Positions 1-11,537 of a stretch of DNA of 64,000 nucleotides are shown piece by piece (position 1 is the first letter of the stretch; every line of letters begins with the position of its first letter). Source of the stretch: Ceratorhiza oryzae-sativae. Its lineage: Eukaryota; Basidiomycota; Agaricomycetes; Cantharellales; Ceratobasidiaceae. The stretch covers positions 62,001 to 126,000 of the forward strand of contig JARWMV010000241.1 in NCBI GenBank assembly GCA_030998015.1. The letters are read 5' to 3'. The position numbers and the translations under genes are program-made. The notes beneath the pieces are model-generated. The model saw only the letters and a program-made list of their open reading frames with translations. It did not search any database and was not told the origin of the DNA.

Positions 1-342
1 AGTGATGAGGATGTCAAATGGCAGGGTACAGAGAGAGGGCATTGTAAGTGTGTTTGAGTATGCGATGCCTGGGAGTGTTCAGCAGGTTGGTGATGGATTG
101 CTGGCAGAGTTTTATATGTAATTGCCTGGCTGGGTATCCTCAGAGAGGTGGTTTATCTGGTGGATGGATTGGCAGGATGTATGCTGCAGATAGTATTTGC
201 AAGCTCTGCCTATCTGAGAGATTGGAACTGCTTCTATATCCAATTACTGTTCTGGTACATAGGGTATCTCTACATTGGATTCCTCCTCCTGGTCTGAACC
301 CCAGTCCAGCTCTACAGGTGCCCACTCTGATAGGTCTACATT

Positions 343-716
343 TGTCATGAGCTGACATGCATATATCCACTCTATAATATTTTCTCAATTTATTACATTT
401 TATGAGATCCTTTCAAAACATACTTGCCTCTTTTGGTATATCTGTGTCATGTGATTCAGGGGATGTTCCAGACTGATAACTGAGATGTATTTCAACTCCA
501 ATGTGAAATTCCGCAGCTCTGCAGTCACTTCTATTGCTTCTATCTCTTATTGGTTGTGACTCACTGTACAGACTTGTTTGTTATGATGTGGCTCATACCA
601 TGTATATAAACTGGGTCAAGTTCACAGAGGACTCCTCAAGAACTTGACCTCTTGTTGAATACAAGTTCTTTTCTTTCCTACTATTTTCCTCATTGCCTGA
701 CTTGTCGTCGTCAACA
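343..716 (+). repeat. 5' LTR of element A
   Basis: 374 bp beginning TGTCA, same length as the 3' LTR at 6902-7275. I count 24 differing bases between the two, all at sites where one or both copies show CG, TG or CA, including nine places where one LTR has TG and the other CA. A TATA box (TATATAAA, 603-610) lies about 30 bp before the sequence predicted to be the RNA 5' end. Confidence 0.95.
603..650 (+). promoter_or_regulatory. LTR promoter TATA box and predicted RNA 5' end
   Basis: TATATAAA at 603-610 is followed by a 15-base segment at 636-650 (TCAAGAACTTGACCT) that is perfectly complementary to the primer binding site at 719-733. Its distance from the TATA box fits a transcript beginning near 630-636. 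The same arrangement is present in element B. Confidence 0.65.
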
Positions 717-718
717 TC

Positions 719-733
719 AGGTCAAGTTCTTGA
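719..733 (+). other. Primer binding site, Tf1-like self-priming
   Basis: AGGTCAAGTTCTTGA, starting two bases after the 5' LTR, is the exact reverse complement of 636-650 in the LTR. In fission yeast Tf1 and related chromoviruses the 5' end of the element's own mRNA folds back to this site and primes reverse transcription instead of a tRNA. Element B has the same 15-bp pairing and the same two-base gap. Confidence 0.75.
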
Positions 734-1081
734 CAATCATAAGTCTCAGTGTTGTCTGGGATATGTCTGGAATGCTGTTGGCGTCATCTTGAGATAACTC
801 CCTGTTGCCTTCCCCAATCCCACTCCACCTATCCACAGCCACAAGACATCGTTGCCCTATATGTGCCTCTGTGAAACCCTGCATAGCCAGGTCCCTCACA
901 TGTTGTAACAAGCTTCGGTTCTCTAATCTCTTCTGTTGACAAGAGGTGGGGTTGCTCATTGCCCTTAAGTAGTTGAGCAACAGAGGTCACCTTCCTATTC
1001 CAATAGACTTGGGAAAGGGTCTATTTTTCTTTTATCTTGCTCTTGCTTTAGTACGTCTCTGATGGAACGCACAGCCCTCAA

Positions 1082-1977
1082 GTGGCACAACCTTTTACAG
1101 AAGACCAGCACTGCTGTCTGTGTGGGTGGTTCGGACACCTGTCTATCCACTGCTTCACCCTCAATTTGGTTGAAAGTATCCTTGAAGAGGCCAGGCACAT
1201 TGATTTTAATCAAGTAGTAATTGTCAAAGTCCACCCCCAGAGAGTTGGACATGCCCAACAAGCCTTTGTTACCAAGCCAGGTGCCCCTGAGTGCAAAATC
1301 TGCCATTGGGCAAATGGAGCCACCTTCCCAGCACGCTGCCCTTACTGTCCTAAGAAGGACAAATTCCTCTACTACTACACCATCCCCTGCAACCAGCTAT
1401 AAGCTGGAGAACCTTGGCCAACAACTCCTTTGTCACCTGTTAAATACCATTGAAAACTTCCAAGACAGGTATTGTTATTACTGAAATAAGTATGAAGAAA
1501 CTTGTGAAAAACTTCATGAAGCTGAGGCCCGCTGCACATACTTAACTGAGCGTTTGCACAAACACCAGGAGGACTACCTATCCCTCCTCCAAGACCATCT
1601 CAGACTAGAAGCTATAGTCCAAGAAACAATTGAACCCCACAAGTACACCTTCCCCATCTTCTCAATGCCATCAGACCTTCCTCACCCCACCTTTCTAAGT
1701 GGCACAAGTTTGCCAATTCAGGAAGAAGCACCCCTTCCGGCAGCCCAAATCGCCCTTCCCCAAGGAAGCACTCCTTCGGGATCAAACTAAATTGAAGAGG
1801 GTGGAGTGCCCATACTGTTGCCAAGACACCAAAAGCTGGGACTTGGACAACATGTGGTTAAGGTTTGAGGGGATCAGAAACTTCGAAATTTATAGACTTG
1901 TGCAGGGAACCAAAATCCTCTATTACCAAAACAATTCTCAATTCCCTGTACTTCCTTATTGTCTCTGTCGCCTTTAG
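1082..1977 (+). pseudogene. Element A upstream ORF (ORF0), cysteine-rich, degenerate
   Basis: The space between the LTR and gag encodes conserved peptides in several open stretches (1082-1402, 1554-1790, 1699-1977). The first has possible zinc ligands: CLCGWFGHLSIHC, then CKIC followed by CPYC ten residues later. The second is rich in Leu, Gln and charged residues. The third, in another frame, has CPYC and a basic N-terminal part. Element B has the same three stretches at 20942-20003 with high identity, and the same in-frame TAA after the first. No clear ATG precedes the first stretch. I know no family for it. It could be one protein broken in a shared ancestor, or several small proteins. Confidence 0.5.
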
Positions 1978-2000
1978 AATTTACCTGAATCCCTCCTGAA

Positions 2001-3387
2001 ATGGTGTCACCAGCCCCTGCCCCTGCTTGGGCAAATATGTCCAATGAAGACAAAGTAATCTATATGCTCTGGTCTACGGACAAATTGCAAGAACAAACCA
2101 ACAACCAATGACATTGGAGACATTGAACACAACAATAAAACCTACACAGACTCACTCAAAGCAAAGCTTACAACAAACCAAGCAAAGATAGACGCTGATG
2201 TGGCAGGACTGGCCACCAATGTAAACAATCTGGTTGGCATGCTAGCAATACTCCAAACAACCATTACGCACATTGAGGTGCAAATCAACACCTCCTTGGG
2301 GGGCACTGGAATTACCCCAGTACAACCTTCCTCCAGCATGGCCCTGCTGCAACCAGCAGCTACTACTCCCTCCAGTGGGTTGACAGCAAAAGTTAAAATG
2401 GCCTCCCCACAAAAATTTGATGGCACAAAGCATGAAGACTCTATTTCATTCAGAATTGCATGTGTGTGCTATATTAATACAAACATGAGTGGGCACTCTG
2501 CTGACCAGGTGGTTGACTTTATTACGTCCTACCTTGAAGGGTCTGCTGCCGAATGGGTTAACTCATACGAAGAATTCAAAATCTTAAACCCCAGAACTGT
2601 GATCCCATGGCTTCACAACACCAACCTCTTTTGGCAAGAATTTACTACCTGTTATGGGGATTTGAACTGCACTGAAAATAACCATGACAAGTGGTGGAAA
2701 CTGAAACAAAACAAGACAGTCCAAGATTACCTCACCCTGTTCAATTTATATTCCACAGGACTCAACGACAACAATGCAGCCATGCAGGACCAGTTTTACA
2801 ATGGTCTGTCTTTGGATGTAACAGACAGCATGGTGGCCCAAAACTATGACCCCTGCACCAAAACCTTCACCCAGCTCACTCAGCAAGCCTTGGAAATTGA
2901 CCACCACCTCATATTGTTTGGTAGCAAAAGGACATCTTATGGGGGTAACAAGTCCAGCAGCAACAATGCCTTGTCCAGCAGACCAACAGCTACCCCCCAA
3001 AGCAACCCCCAAAAGGAGAAATTCAAGAGTGGGGAGCAGATATACAAGATCAAGGATGGCAGGGCAGTCAAGGGCCAGATTGTGGCCATTGGGCCCAATG
3101 CCAAGGGCTTCACTGTCCCTACTGTTTGCTACAACAGTAGCAATTCCAACGTACAAGAATCCTTCAAGGACATAAAGAAGGACAATCATCCACCAGTGGC
3201 CCCCAAAGCAAAGGATCCAGACACAATGGATCTGGATAGTGCAGGAAAAGGGAAAGGAACGAACACCTGCTATAACTGTGGAGGACGTGGTCATATTGCC
3301 GCCAAGTGCCCTTCAGCCAAGATGTCAGGTTATGAAGCAGTTGTGGAGGATGTAGAAACAACTGATGATGAGTCGGTAAAAGAATGA
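2001..3387 (+). pseudogene. gag: Element A gag (capsid/nucleocapsid), frameshifted near its start
   Basis: Gag polyprotein of about 460 residues. The best start is ATG 2001, matched by the start of B's gag. Around 2105-2112 a deletion of about five bases relative to B moves the N-terminus out of frame; from about 2200 the frame is open for 395 codons. The C-terminal zinc knuckle CYNCGGRGHIAAKC (about 3269-3310) is the CCHC nucleocapsid motif that binds element RNA. The stop TGA (3385-3387) overlaps the pol ATG as ATGA. Confidence 0.85.
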
Positions 3388-6300
3388 GCTCAAACCATGC
3401 CAGGGGGGCAGTCTTGGGCGCTATGTTACAAAATGTGCAGAATGAAAATAAAAATATGGAAATGGAATGTATGTTGTTAGGAAACCAATCACAACTTCAG
3501 TTTTTCTTTCATGCATTCCCATTGTGCATAACCCCCAAACACAAGTCTGCATATAATATGAAAAAATTCAACGGATGGGGCATGATTGATTCAGGGGCCA
3601 CATCAGTATTTATCCATGAAGACCTTGTTAAACAATATCGTATCCCTACTGTCTCCCTAAAAATGCCAAAAAAACTACAAGTTATCAATGGAAGGGAGAT
3701 CAACTCAGGGTCTGTGACCCACTATTGCACCTTTGAGTTGTGCATTCAGGAGCACCAAGAAATTTGCAGTGCTTATGTTGTGAATGTTGGCAAAAATGAT
3801 TTAGTCCTGGGCATGTCATGGCTCAAATTCCATAACCCTGACATTGATTGGGATGGAAAAGACATGAAGTTCAACTCACCAATATGCTTGAAGCACCGCA
3901 TCACAAAACCCTTGCATGTGCATGCAAATGAACCCAAGGAGCTTCAGTTGGACTCCTTAGACCCCCTCCCAGCAAAATATAAAGAATTCCAGAAAATATT
4001 TGCTGAAGAAGACAATGTCCAGCCATTACCACCCCATAGAAAGTGGGATATGGAAATAGATTTAAAGCTGGATGCCAAGCCAAGGCATGGCCCCATATAT
4101 AGTGTGGGTGTCAAGGAAGATGCAGAATTGTGCAAAACCTTGGACTGCCAACTGAAAGCAGGGCATATAAGACCCTCAAGGTCACCAATGGCATCCCCAG
4201 TCATATTTGTTAAAAAGAAGAATGGGAAGTTGCACATGTGCATCAACTACTGGCGACTAAACAAAATGACTGTCTCCAATGTGTACCCACTCCCATGCAT
4301 CAATGATATTGTGGAGACTTTGCATGGGGCAAAGATATTCACCAAGTTTGATCTAAAGTGGGGTTTCAACCTCATACAAATTCAGGAAGGAGATGAATGG
4401 AAAGCTGCTTTTAAGACCAAATATGGGGTGTATGAGCCCTTAGTCATGCAATTTGGTCAAAAGAATGCACTGGGAACCTTCATGGCCACAATCTGGGAAG
4501 AGTTCCAAGACATCAAGGGCATTTATGTTGTAATTTACATGGACAACATATTAGTGTTCTCCAAAAACCAAGAAGAACATGATGAACATGTCAAAGAAGT
4601 CTTGTGTTGCCTCCAAAAAGCTGGCCTATACTGTGCCCTGGAGAAATGTGTTTTCAATGTCACCAAAGTTAATTACCTGGGAATAGTAGTGACTCCCCAG
4701 GGAATTAAAGTAGACCCAGCCAAGGTTGAAAAAGCTGTTGAATGGCCAACCCCTACCAACCCAACTGAAGTCCTGGAAGGGTTAGGGTTTGCAAACTGGT
4801 TGAGGCACTTCATAAAAGACTTTTCAAAAATCACAAAATGTCTTTATGAACTTGTCAAGAAGGATGTAAAGTGGGAATGGACAGAAGAAAGGGATCAGGC
4901 ATGGAACCTGCTGAAGCAGAAATTGAAAGAGGCCCCCCTCCTAATTCAGCCAGAACCCAGCAAACCATTTATTCTGGAAACAGACGCCTCAGGCTATGCC
5001 ACAGGTGCTGTGTTATTGCAATATGGAGAAGATGGAATGCTCCACCCAATCTCCTACTACTCCAAGGCGATGGTCCTGGCAGAAAGAAATTACGATATTT
5101 ACAACAAGGAAATGCTGGCAATTATAAAAGCCCTCAAACACTGGCGTCACTTACTAGAAGGGGCTGAACACCCAGTGAACATTGTTTGTGATCACAAAAA
5201 TCTGAAATATTGGAAGACAAATTGGACACTGAACAGCCAAGTCACATGATGGCATGAGTTCCTGCCCAGATTTGAATTCAAGATTCTATACATTGAAGGG
5301 GCAAAGAATGGCCAGGCAGACATACTCTCTAGGCTGTCAAGGCACATCCCTAAAGAGGGGGGTGAGAGCCAAGCTCTGCTTGCACAAAACCAATTTTTGG
5401 AACTAAAATCATTGTGGCTACAAGCAATCATGCCAGACCATGACCTGGAACAACTCATTAGGGATGCCATCCCAGGGGATGAGCACCTGTCAAAAGTGCT
5501 AAAAGCCCTAGACAACAATGAAAAGGTCAAAAACTGGGAATGGGATGAAGGACTTTTACAATACAAGGGCCAAATCTATGTCCCAAATAACAAAGAACTT
5601 AGCAAGCTGATCATTGAAAGCCATCATGATAACCCAGCTGCAGGACACCCAGGACAGTTCAGAACATACAAATTGTTAAACCACAAATATACATGGTCAT
5701 CAATGAAAAAATCAGTCAACAAATATGTTATACATTGTGAATCCTGTATTAGGAACAAGCACAGCAACCAGGTTCCCCCAGGGATCTTAAACCCAATACC
5801 AGCACCAGAAAAACCTTGGGAGGAAATCACCTATGATCTGATCACTGGGCTACCCTTGTCAGAAGGGTTTGATGCTATATTTACAGTTGTTGACCACCTG
5901 ACAAAAATGGTCCACTTTATCCCATGCCAATCAGAAGCCAGTGCTATGGATTGTGCCAACTTGTTCCTAACATATGTATGGAAACTTCATGGGTTACCAT
6001 GGAAAACAATCTCAGACCATGGCCCCAACTTGGCATCCAAATTCCTGAGGCACTTATACAAACAGCTGGATATAAAGCCCTCTTACTCCACAGCATATCA
6101 CCCCCAGACAGATGGCCAGTCTGAAAGGGCCAACCAAGTAGTAGAAGGGTACATCAGACATTATGTATCAGACTGGCAGGATGACTGGGTCTCACTCTTA
6201 CCACTGGCTGAATTTGCCTACAATAATGGTGTCAACACCTCAACTGGCAAATCACCATTCTTTGCAAACTACAGTTTCCATCCAAGGTTGGCAGTTGGGG

Positions 6301-6914
6301 ACAAGGAGGGACAAGAATTTCCCTTAGCAGACAATCATGCAGAATGGCTTCAAAAGGGCCATGACAAACTCAAGGCCGCTCTGGAATTATCAAACCAGAG
6401 GACCAAAGAATACTATGATTGGAAGCACTGGACCCCAGAAGCCATCAAGGTGGGAGACAAAGCCTGGCTCGACACCAGGAACATATGCACACAACAGGCC
6501 TCCAGGAAATTGGCCCACAAGAGAGTTGGACCATTCAAGGTGGTAGCACAACATGGCACTCATGCCTTCAAACTGGACTTGCCAGTAACCATGAAAATAC
6601 GCCCAGTATTTCATGTCTCGCTCCTGACCAAACATAAAGACAATCCCTATGGATGTCAGGTTCCCCCACCTCCACCTGTGGTAACTCCAGAAGGAGAAGA
6701 AGAATTTGAAGTAGAACAGATCATAAAGTTGCAATACAACAAAAGGTCTAACGTCTTCAAATACTATGTCAAATGGCTTGGATATGATGAGCAACAGTGG
6801 CTAACCTATGATGACCTGGTAAATGCACCAGAACTCATGGCTGACTATGTCAGATCACACCCAAAGGCACCCCATGACCCCCATGCCTTGAAGGGGGGAA
6901 GTGTCACAAGCTGA
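3384..6914 (+). pseudogene. pol: Element A pol: protease, RT, RNase H, integrase, chromodomain; internal TGA
   Basis: A single frame of about 1,176 codons, interrupted by TGA at 5247-5249 where element B still has CGA. Domains in order: aspartic protease (MIDSGATSVFI, about 3582), reverse transcriptase (KKKNGKLHMCINYWRLN; active site YMDN at 4536-4547), RNase H (FILETDASGYATGAVLLQ, about 4968), integrase with its HHCC zinc finger (from about 5610) and DDE core (ending near AYHPQTDGQSERANQ), and a C-terminal chromodomain (about 6700-6850). The second catalytic Asp of YMDD is Asn, so the RT should be dead even apart from the stop. The last codons are made of the polypurine tract and the stop codon lies inside the 3' LTR. 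Confidence 0.92.
6891..6901 (+). other. Polypurine tract of element A
   Basis: AAGGGGGGAAG abuts the 3' LTR and is the expected plus-strand primer. It doubles as the last coding stretch of pol (Lys-Gly-Gly-Ser). Confidence 0.85.
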
Positions 6915-7275
6915 CACACATATATCCACTCTATAATATTTTCTTGATTTATTACATTTTATGAGATCCTTTCAAAACATACTTGCCTCTTTTGGTATAT
7001 CTGTGTCATGTGATTCAGGGGATGTTCCAGACTGATAACCAAGATGTATTTCAACTCTGATGTGAAATTCCACAGCTCTGCAGTCACTTCTATTGCTTCT
7101 ATCTCTTATCAGTCGCGACTCACTGTACAGACTTGTTTGTTATGATGTGGCTCATACCATGTATATAAACTGGGTCAAGTTTGCAGAGGACTCCTCAAGA
7201 ACTTGACCTCTTGTCAAATACAAGTTCTTTTCTTTCCTACTATTTTCCTTGTTGCCTGACTTGTCATTGTCGACA
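6902..7275 (+). repeat. 3' LTR of element A
   Basis: 374 bp beginning TGTCA and ending GACA. See the 5' LTR for the pattern of differences. The pol stop codon (6912-6914) lies inside it. Confidence 0.95.
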
Positions 7276-7762
7276 TACATTGGCTTCCCAGCCATCCTTG
7301 TATCAATCTCCATCTGGATCTGCTGATCCCCATTCCCCAATCTGGTCATCCCATCATGACTCTGGCTGTGGCTCTCCTTGACCCCAGTATGTTCCTGAGG
7401 TGATTCCCCAATCCTCCCAAGTGCTGTATTCTTTGGCTGCAGCTTCTCCTCCAAAGTCCTCCCAGTCATCTGAAACCTTGGTTAGAGGCAGGGGAGTGTT
7501 GTAGATTTCTACAGGGCCAGTTGTGCTGGTTGAAGTAGTGGTGCTGGGCAGTCCAGACAGCTCAGTCCAGCCATGGCTCAGGGGTGTTGGTCTGTTCCAG
7601 GTTGTCAAGGTAGATGGTGCTGACATCCTGGTAGGTGGACCAATGGCTGGCACCTGGACCATCCTCATGCATGTATTGGAGGCATGGGTGGAGAGCCCAC
7701 TTGTGGTCTGGCATCTCTGGCATAGTGAAGTCATCTGGGAGAGGCCAAGAAGGGGAGTACAT

Positions 7763-8288
7763 TGTCATGGCCTAGACCATGACACGGATTTTATTATGAT
7801 TTTTGTATATTTTATAAAAATCTCTCTTTTTCATATTTTTGGACAAGTCCTTTTTAATTGGATATATGCATAGAAATTACTTACATGATCACATGACCTT
7901 GTTGTTGTTTATGTTCTGTTTGTACCTTCTGGAATATTCCGTTACATGGCACCATTTCTTACATCATATGATAGTTGTCTTGCACCATATGTGTATTTGA
8001 TATAGCTCATTGTATGAATATATAAGGGAGAGTCTGAGAGCCTTAAGCCTCAGAACTCGACCTCCTGTCGTATCCCCTCTACTACCTGTGTGACTTACCA
8101 GTCCATAGTCCCTGCCCAGTCCTCTTAAGGACAAGTGAACTTACTACTTCTACATCCTTGCGTCTTATTGCACCCTCACTGCACGTCCTACCTTAGACAT
8201 TGTCAGTAAAGCCTCTGGCATCACTGCCCATAGGCTTGTCATCACCACTTAGGTGTTTGACGTTACTGTTCAGGTTGTAGCTCTGACA
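7763..8288 (+). mobile_element. Solo LTR, family D, inserted in gene Y
   Basis: 526 bp from TGTCATGG to CTCTGACA, flanked by perfect 5-bp duplications TACAT (7758-7762 and 8289-8293). A near-identical copy of equal length lies inverted at 26236-26761. The first 22 bases form an imperfect palindrome with arms TGTCATGG and CCATGACA. No internal element sequence is attached, so it most likely remains from LTR-LTR recombination. A TATA-like TATATAAG at about 8020 could be its promoter. Confidence 0.9.
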
Positions 8289-9238
8289 TACATGGTCAGG
8301 AAGATTGGGTGGTAGATCATGCTGGGGGCTCCCTCAGTGACAGTGTGGTAGTAGGCAGAGCTGGTATGAGAAGGCATGGTTGAAAAATGATAAGGGCATT
8401 TGAAAGGTTATAGAGTGGTTTGAGCAACAGGTAGCAGTAGCTAAGACACAAGTGTCAAGTTGAAAACCAAAAGATAACCAAATCCTTTATACATGCACAG
8501 TCATACAAACAAGGAAACTACTGTCACAGAGTACATCAGGCGGATTTGCAGATATCAGTGATGTTATCAAGGAAACATTGAACCAGAGGCTGGTGCTTAG
8601 CCATTACAAGATTGTAAAACAAGCAGAAACCATTATCTCCTTGAGGCTGATAAGAATCCCATAACTCCTTCAAGAACTCTACCAGGTTATCCTGGGGGTT
8701 GACCCATTGCCATGAGGCAGAGCTGGAGCTTGAGGCTGATCAAGCTGATGGGACCAGGGTGATGGGAAGCTTGATTGATGCAGGGAGTGGTTCTGGGGAA
8801 TCCAAAAGGGGAATTCCCAAGAAGTCTGGTCCTAAAGTGCACCACTCATTGTAATCAAAGATAGGGGTGTCAACCCAAGATGGTGGAGGTGCCAGAGGTG
8901 CACCAAGGAACTCAGATAGGGGAATATTGTCAATCAAGTTGCTCTGGTTGATCTTGGCAAAGATGGCATTGAAGTCTGGAACAGGAGCAGGGACACCTGT
9001 GAGCCATGCCTTGATCTTATCAGCTTTGGACATAGTCACTGGTGAGGCAGGCCTATCTTGAGCATCTTCAGCAGATGCAGATGGAGCAGGGGCAACTAGA
9101 GCCAGGTGACCTGTAGAAGGGCTATCTGGCTTGGGAGTAGGAGTGTCATGGATAGGGTTTGGACACTTGAAAAGGCAATGGGGAGCCTGATAGACTTCTT
9201 CATGGACAGCAAAGTACCAAAGCCAGTTCATCATACAC

Positions 9239-9613
9239 TGTCAACGACAACAAGTCAGGCGACAAGGAAAGAGTAAGAAAAGAAAAGAACTTGTATTCGA
9301 CAAGAGGTCAAGTTCTTGAGGAGTCCTCTGTGAACTTGACCCAGTTTATATACATAGTACAAGCCACATCATAACAAACAAGTCTGTACAGTGAGTCATG
9401 ACTGATAAGAGATAGAAGCAGTAGAAGCAACTGTGGAACTGCGGAATTTCACATCAGAGTTGAAATACATCTTGGTTACCAGTCTGGAACATTCCCTGAG
9501 TCACATGACACAGATATACCATAAAAGGCAAGTATGTTTTGAAGATGATCTCATAAAATGTAGTAAATCAAGAAAATATTATAGAGTGGATATATGCGTG
9601 TCAGTTCATGACA
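9239..9613 (-). repeat. 3' LTR of element B
   Basis: 375 bp. About 13 bases differ from the 5' LTR at 21264-21638, and about 11 of these are CG/TG/CA exchanges. Confidence 0.95.
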
Positions 9614-11295
9614 CTTCCCCCCTTCAAGGCACAGGGGTCCTGGGGTGCCTTTGGGAGCGACTTGACATAGTTGGCGATGAGTTCTGGTTCGTTCACCAGG
9701 TTGTCATAAGTTAACCATTGTTGCTTGTCATAGCCAAGCCATTTGACATAGTATTCAAAGACGTTAGACCTTTTGTTGTATTGTGATTTTATGATCTGTT
9801 CCACTTTGAATTCTTCTTCCCCTTCAGGAGTTACCACAGGTGGTGGTGGGGGAACCTGACATCCATAGGGATTGTCTTTATGTTTGGTCAGGAGCGAGAC
9901 ATGAAATACTGGGCGTATTTTCATGGTTACTGGCAAGTCCAGTTTGAAGGCGTGAGTGCCATGTTGTGCTACCACCATGAATGGTCCAACTCTCTTGTGG
10001 GCCAATTTCCTGGAGGCCTGTTGTGTGTGTATGTTCTTGGTGTCGAGCCAGACTTTGTCTCCCACCCTGATGACTTCTGGGGTCTGATGCTTCTGATCAT
10101 AGTATTCATTGGTCCTCTGGTTTGCTAGTTCCAGAGCAGCCTTGAGTTTGTCATGGCCCTTTTGAAGCCATTCTGCATGATTGTCTGCTATGGGGAATTC
10201 CTGTTCCTCCTTGTCCCCAACTGCCAGCCTTGGATGGAAACCGTAGTTTGCAAAGAATGGTGTTTTGCCAGTTGAGGCATTGACACCATTGTTGTAGGCA
10301 AATTTGGCCAGAGGTAAGAGTGAGACCCAGTTGTCCTGCCAATCTGACACATAGTGTCTCAGGTACCCTTCTACTACTTGGTTAGCCCTTTCAGACTGGC
10401 CATCTGTTTGGGGGTGGTATGCTGTGGAGTAGGATGGTTTTATATCCAGTCGTTTGTACAGGTGCCTTAAAAATTTGGATGCGAAGTTGGGGCCATGGTC
10501 TGAGATGGTTTTTTGTGGTAACCCATGGAGTTTCCATACATAGGTTAGGAACAGGTTTGCACAATCCATGGCACTGGCCTCTGACTGACATGGGATAAAG
10601 TGGACCATTTTTGTCAGGCAATCCACAACTGTAAATATAGCATCGAATCCTTCTGATAGGGGTAATCCAGTGATCAGATCATAGGTAATTTCCTCCCAAG
10701 GTTTTTCTGGTGCTGGTATTGGGTTTAGGAGCCCTGGGGGAACCTGGTTGCTGTGCTTGTTCCTAATACATGATTTGCAATGTGTGACATATTCGTTGAC
10801 TGATTTTTTCATTGATGACCATGTATATTTGCAGTTTAACAATTCGTATGTTCTGAATTGTCCTGGGTGTCCTGCAGCTGGGTTGTCGTGACAGCTTTCC
10901 ATGATCAGCTTGCGAAGTTCTTTGTTATTTGGGATGTAGATTCGGCCCTTGTATCATAAAAGTCCTTCATCCCATTCCCAGTTTTTGACCTTTTCATTGT
11001 CATCTAGGGCTTTTAGCACTTTTGACAGGTGCTCGTCCCCTGGGATGGCATCCCTAATGAGTTGTTCCAGGTCATGGTCTGGTGTGATTGCTTGTAGCCG
11101 CAGTGATTTTAGTTCAAGAAATTGGTTTTGCACAAGCAGAGCTTGGCTCTCACCCCCCTCTTTAGGGATGTGCCTTGATAGCCTAGAGAGTATGTCTGCC
11201 TGGCCATTCTTTGCCCCTTCAATGTATAGAATTTTGAATTTGAATCTGGACAGGAACTCATGCCATCGTGTGACTCGGCTGTTCAGTGGCCAATT

Positions 11296-11537
11296 TATAG
11301 AAATCAAATGTATATATTTATTATATAGAAACGGTTTACAAAAAGAATGTGTGAGTGTAAGTGAAGAGATGGATTATGGGGGGCTTGTAGAGTCCTTATT
11401 TATACCCAACGTATTCACATGAGTCATATGCTCTGCTGCTGCGCATATACTGCACATACATGACGCATTCACACTTGACTCGATTACTGACTCATACGCA
11501 TTCTAGATCATTCGAGTATATACATGAATGTTCTACA
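11296..11537 (-). repeat. 3' LTR of the copia element
   Basis: 242 bp, differing from 16512-16753 at two bases, both CG versus TG or CA. The polypurine tract AAGGGGGAG (minus strand, 11546-11538) abuts it. Confidence 0.95.

Larger units (their letters stand above)
343..7275 (+). mobile_element. Element A: Ty3/gypsy chromodomain retrotransposon, full length
   Basis: A complete LTR retrotransposon of 6,933 bp. The order is 5' LTR (343-716), self-priming binding site (719-733), a degenerate upstream ORF, gag, pol (protease, RT, RNase H, integrase, chromodomain), polypurine tract (6891-6901) and 3' LTR (6902-7275). The integrase-last order and C-terminal chromodomain place it among the fungal chromoviruses. 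TACATT occurs at both outer edges (337-342 and 7276-7281). It is inactive: gag has a frameshift, pol has an internal TGA, and the RT active site reads YMDN instead of YMDD. It is inserted inside gene Y. Confidence 0.95.
244..8377 (-). pseudogene. Gene Y: unknown acidic, Trp-rich ORF split by two insertions
   Basis: I do not recognise this protein. Reading the minus strand, an ATG at 8377 opens a frame that reaches the TACAT target site at 8289-8293, is broken by the solo LTR (7763-8288), and resumes in frame at 7757 until a TGA at 7564-7562. In the neighbouring frame a convincing acidic, tryptophan-rich stretch runs from about 7600 to 7282, with TGA codons at 7356-7354 and near 7305. It is broken by element A and resumes in the same frame at the left flank, ending at TAA 246-244. 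So there is at least one frameshift and several nonsense codons besides the two insertions. Continuity across both insertion sites argues that a real coding sequence existed first. It lies downstream of gene X on the same strand and could be host-derived or belong to an older transposon. Confidence 0.5.

Noticed and set aside
48..350. Plus-strand 100-codon open frame at the left edge
   Set aside because: It runs antisense to gene Y and into the LTR of element A, with no recognisable motif.
2746..3294. 182-codon minus-strand open frame
   Set aside because: It is a shadow of gag on the opposite strand.
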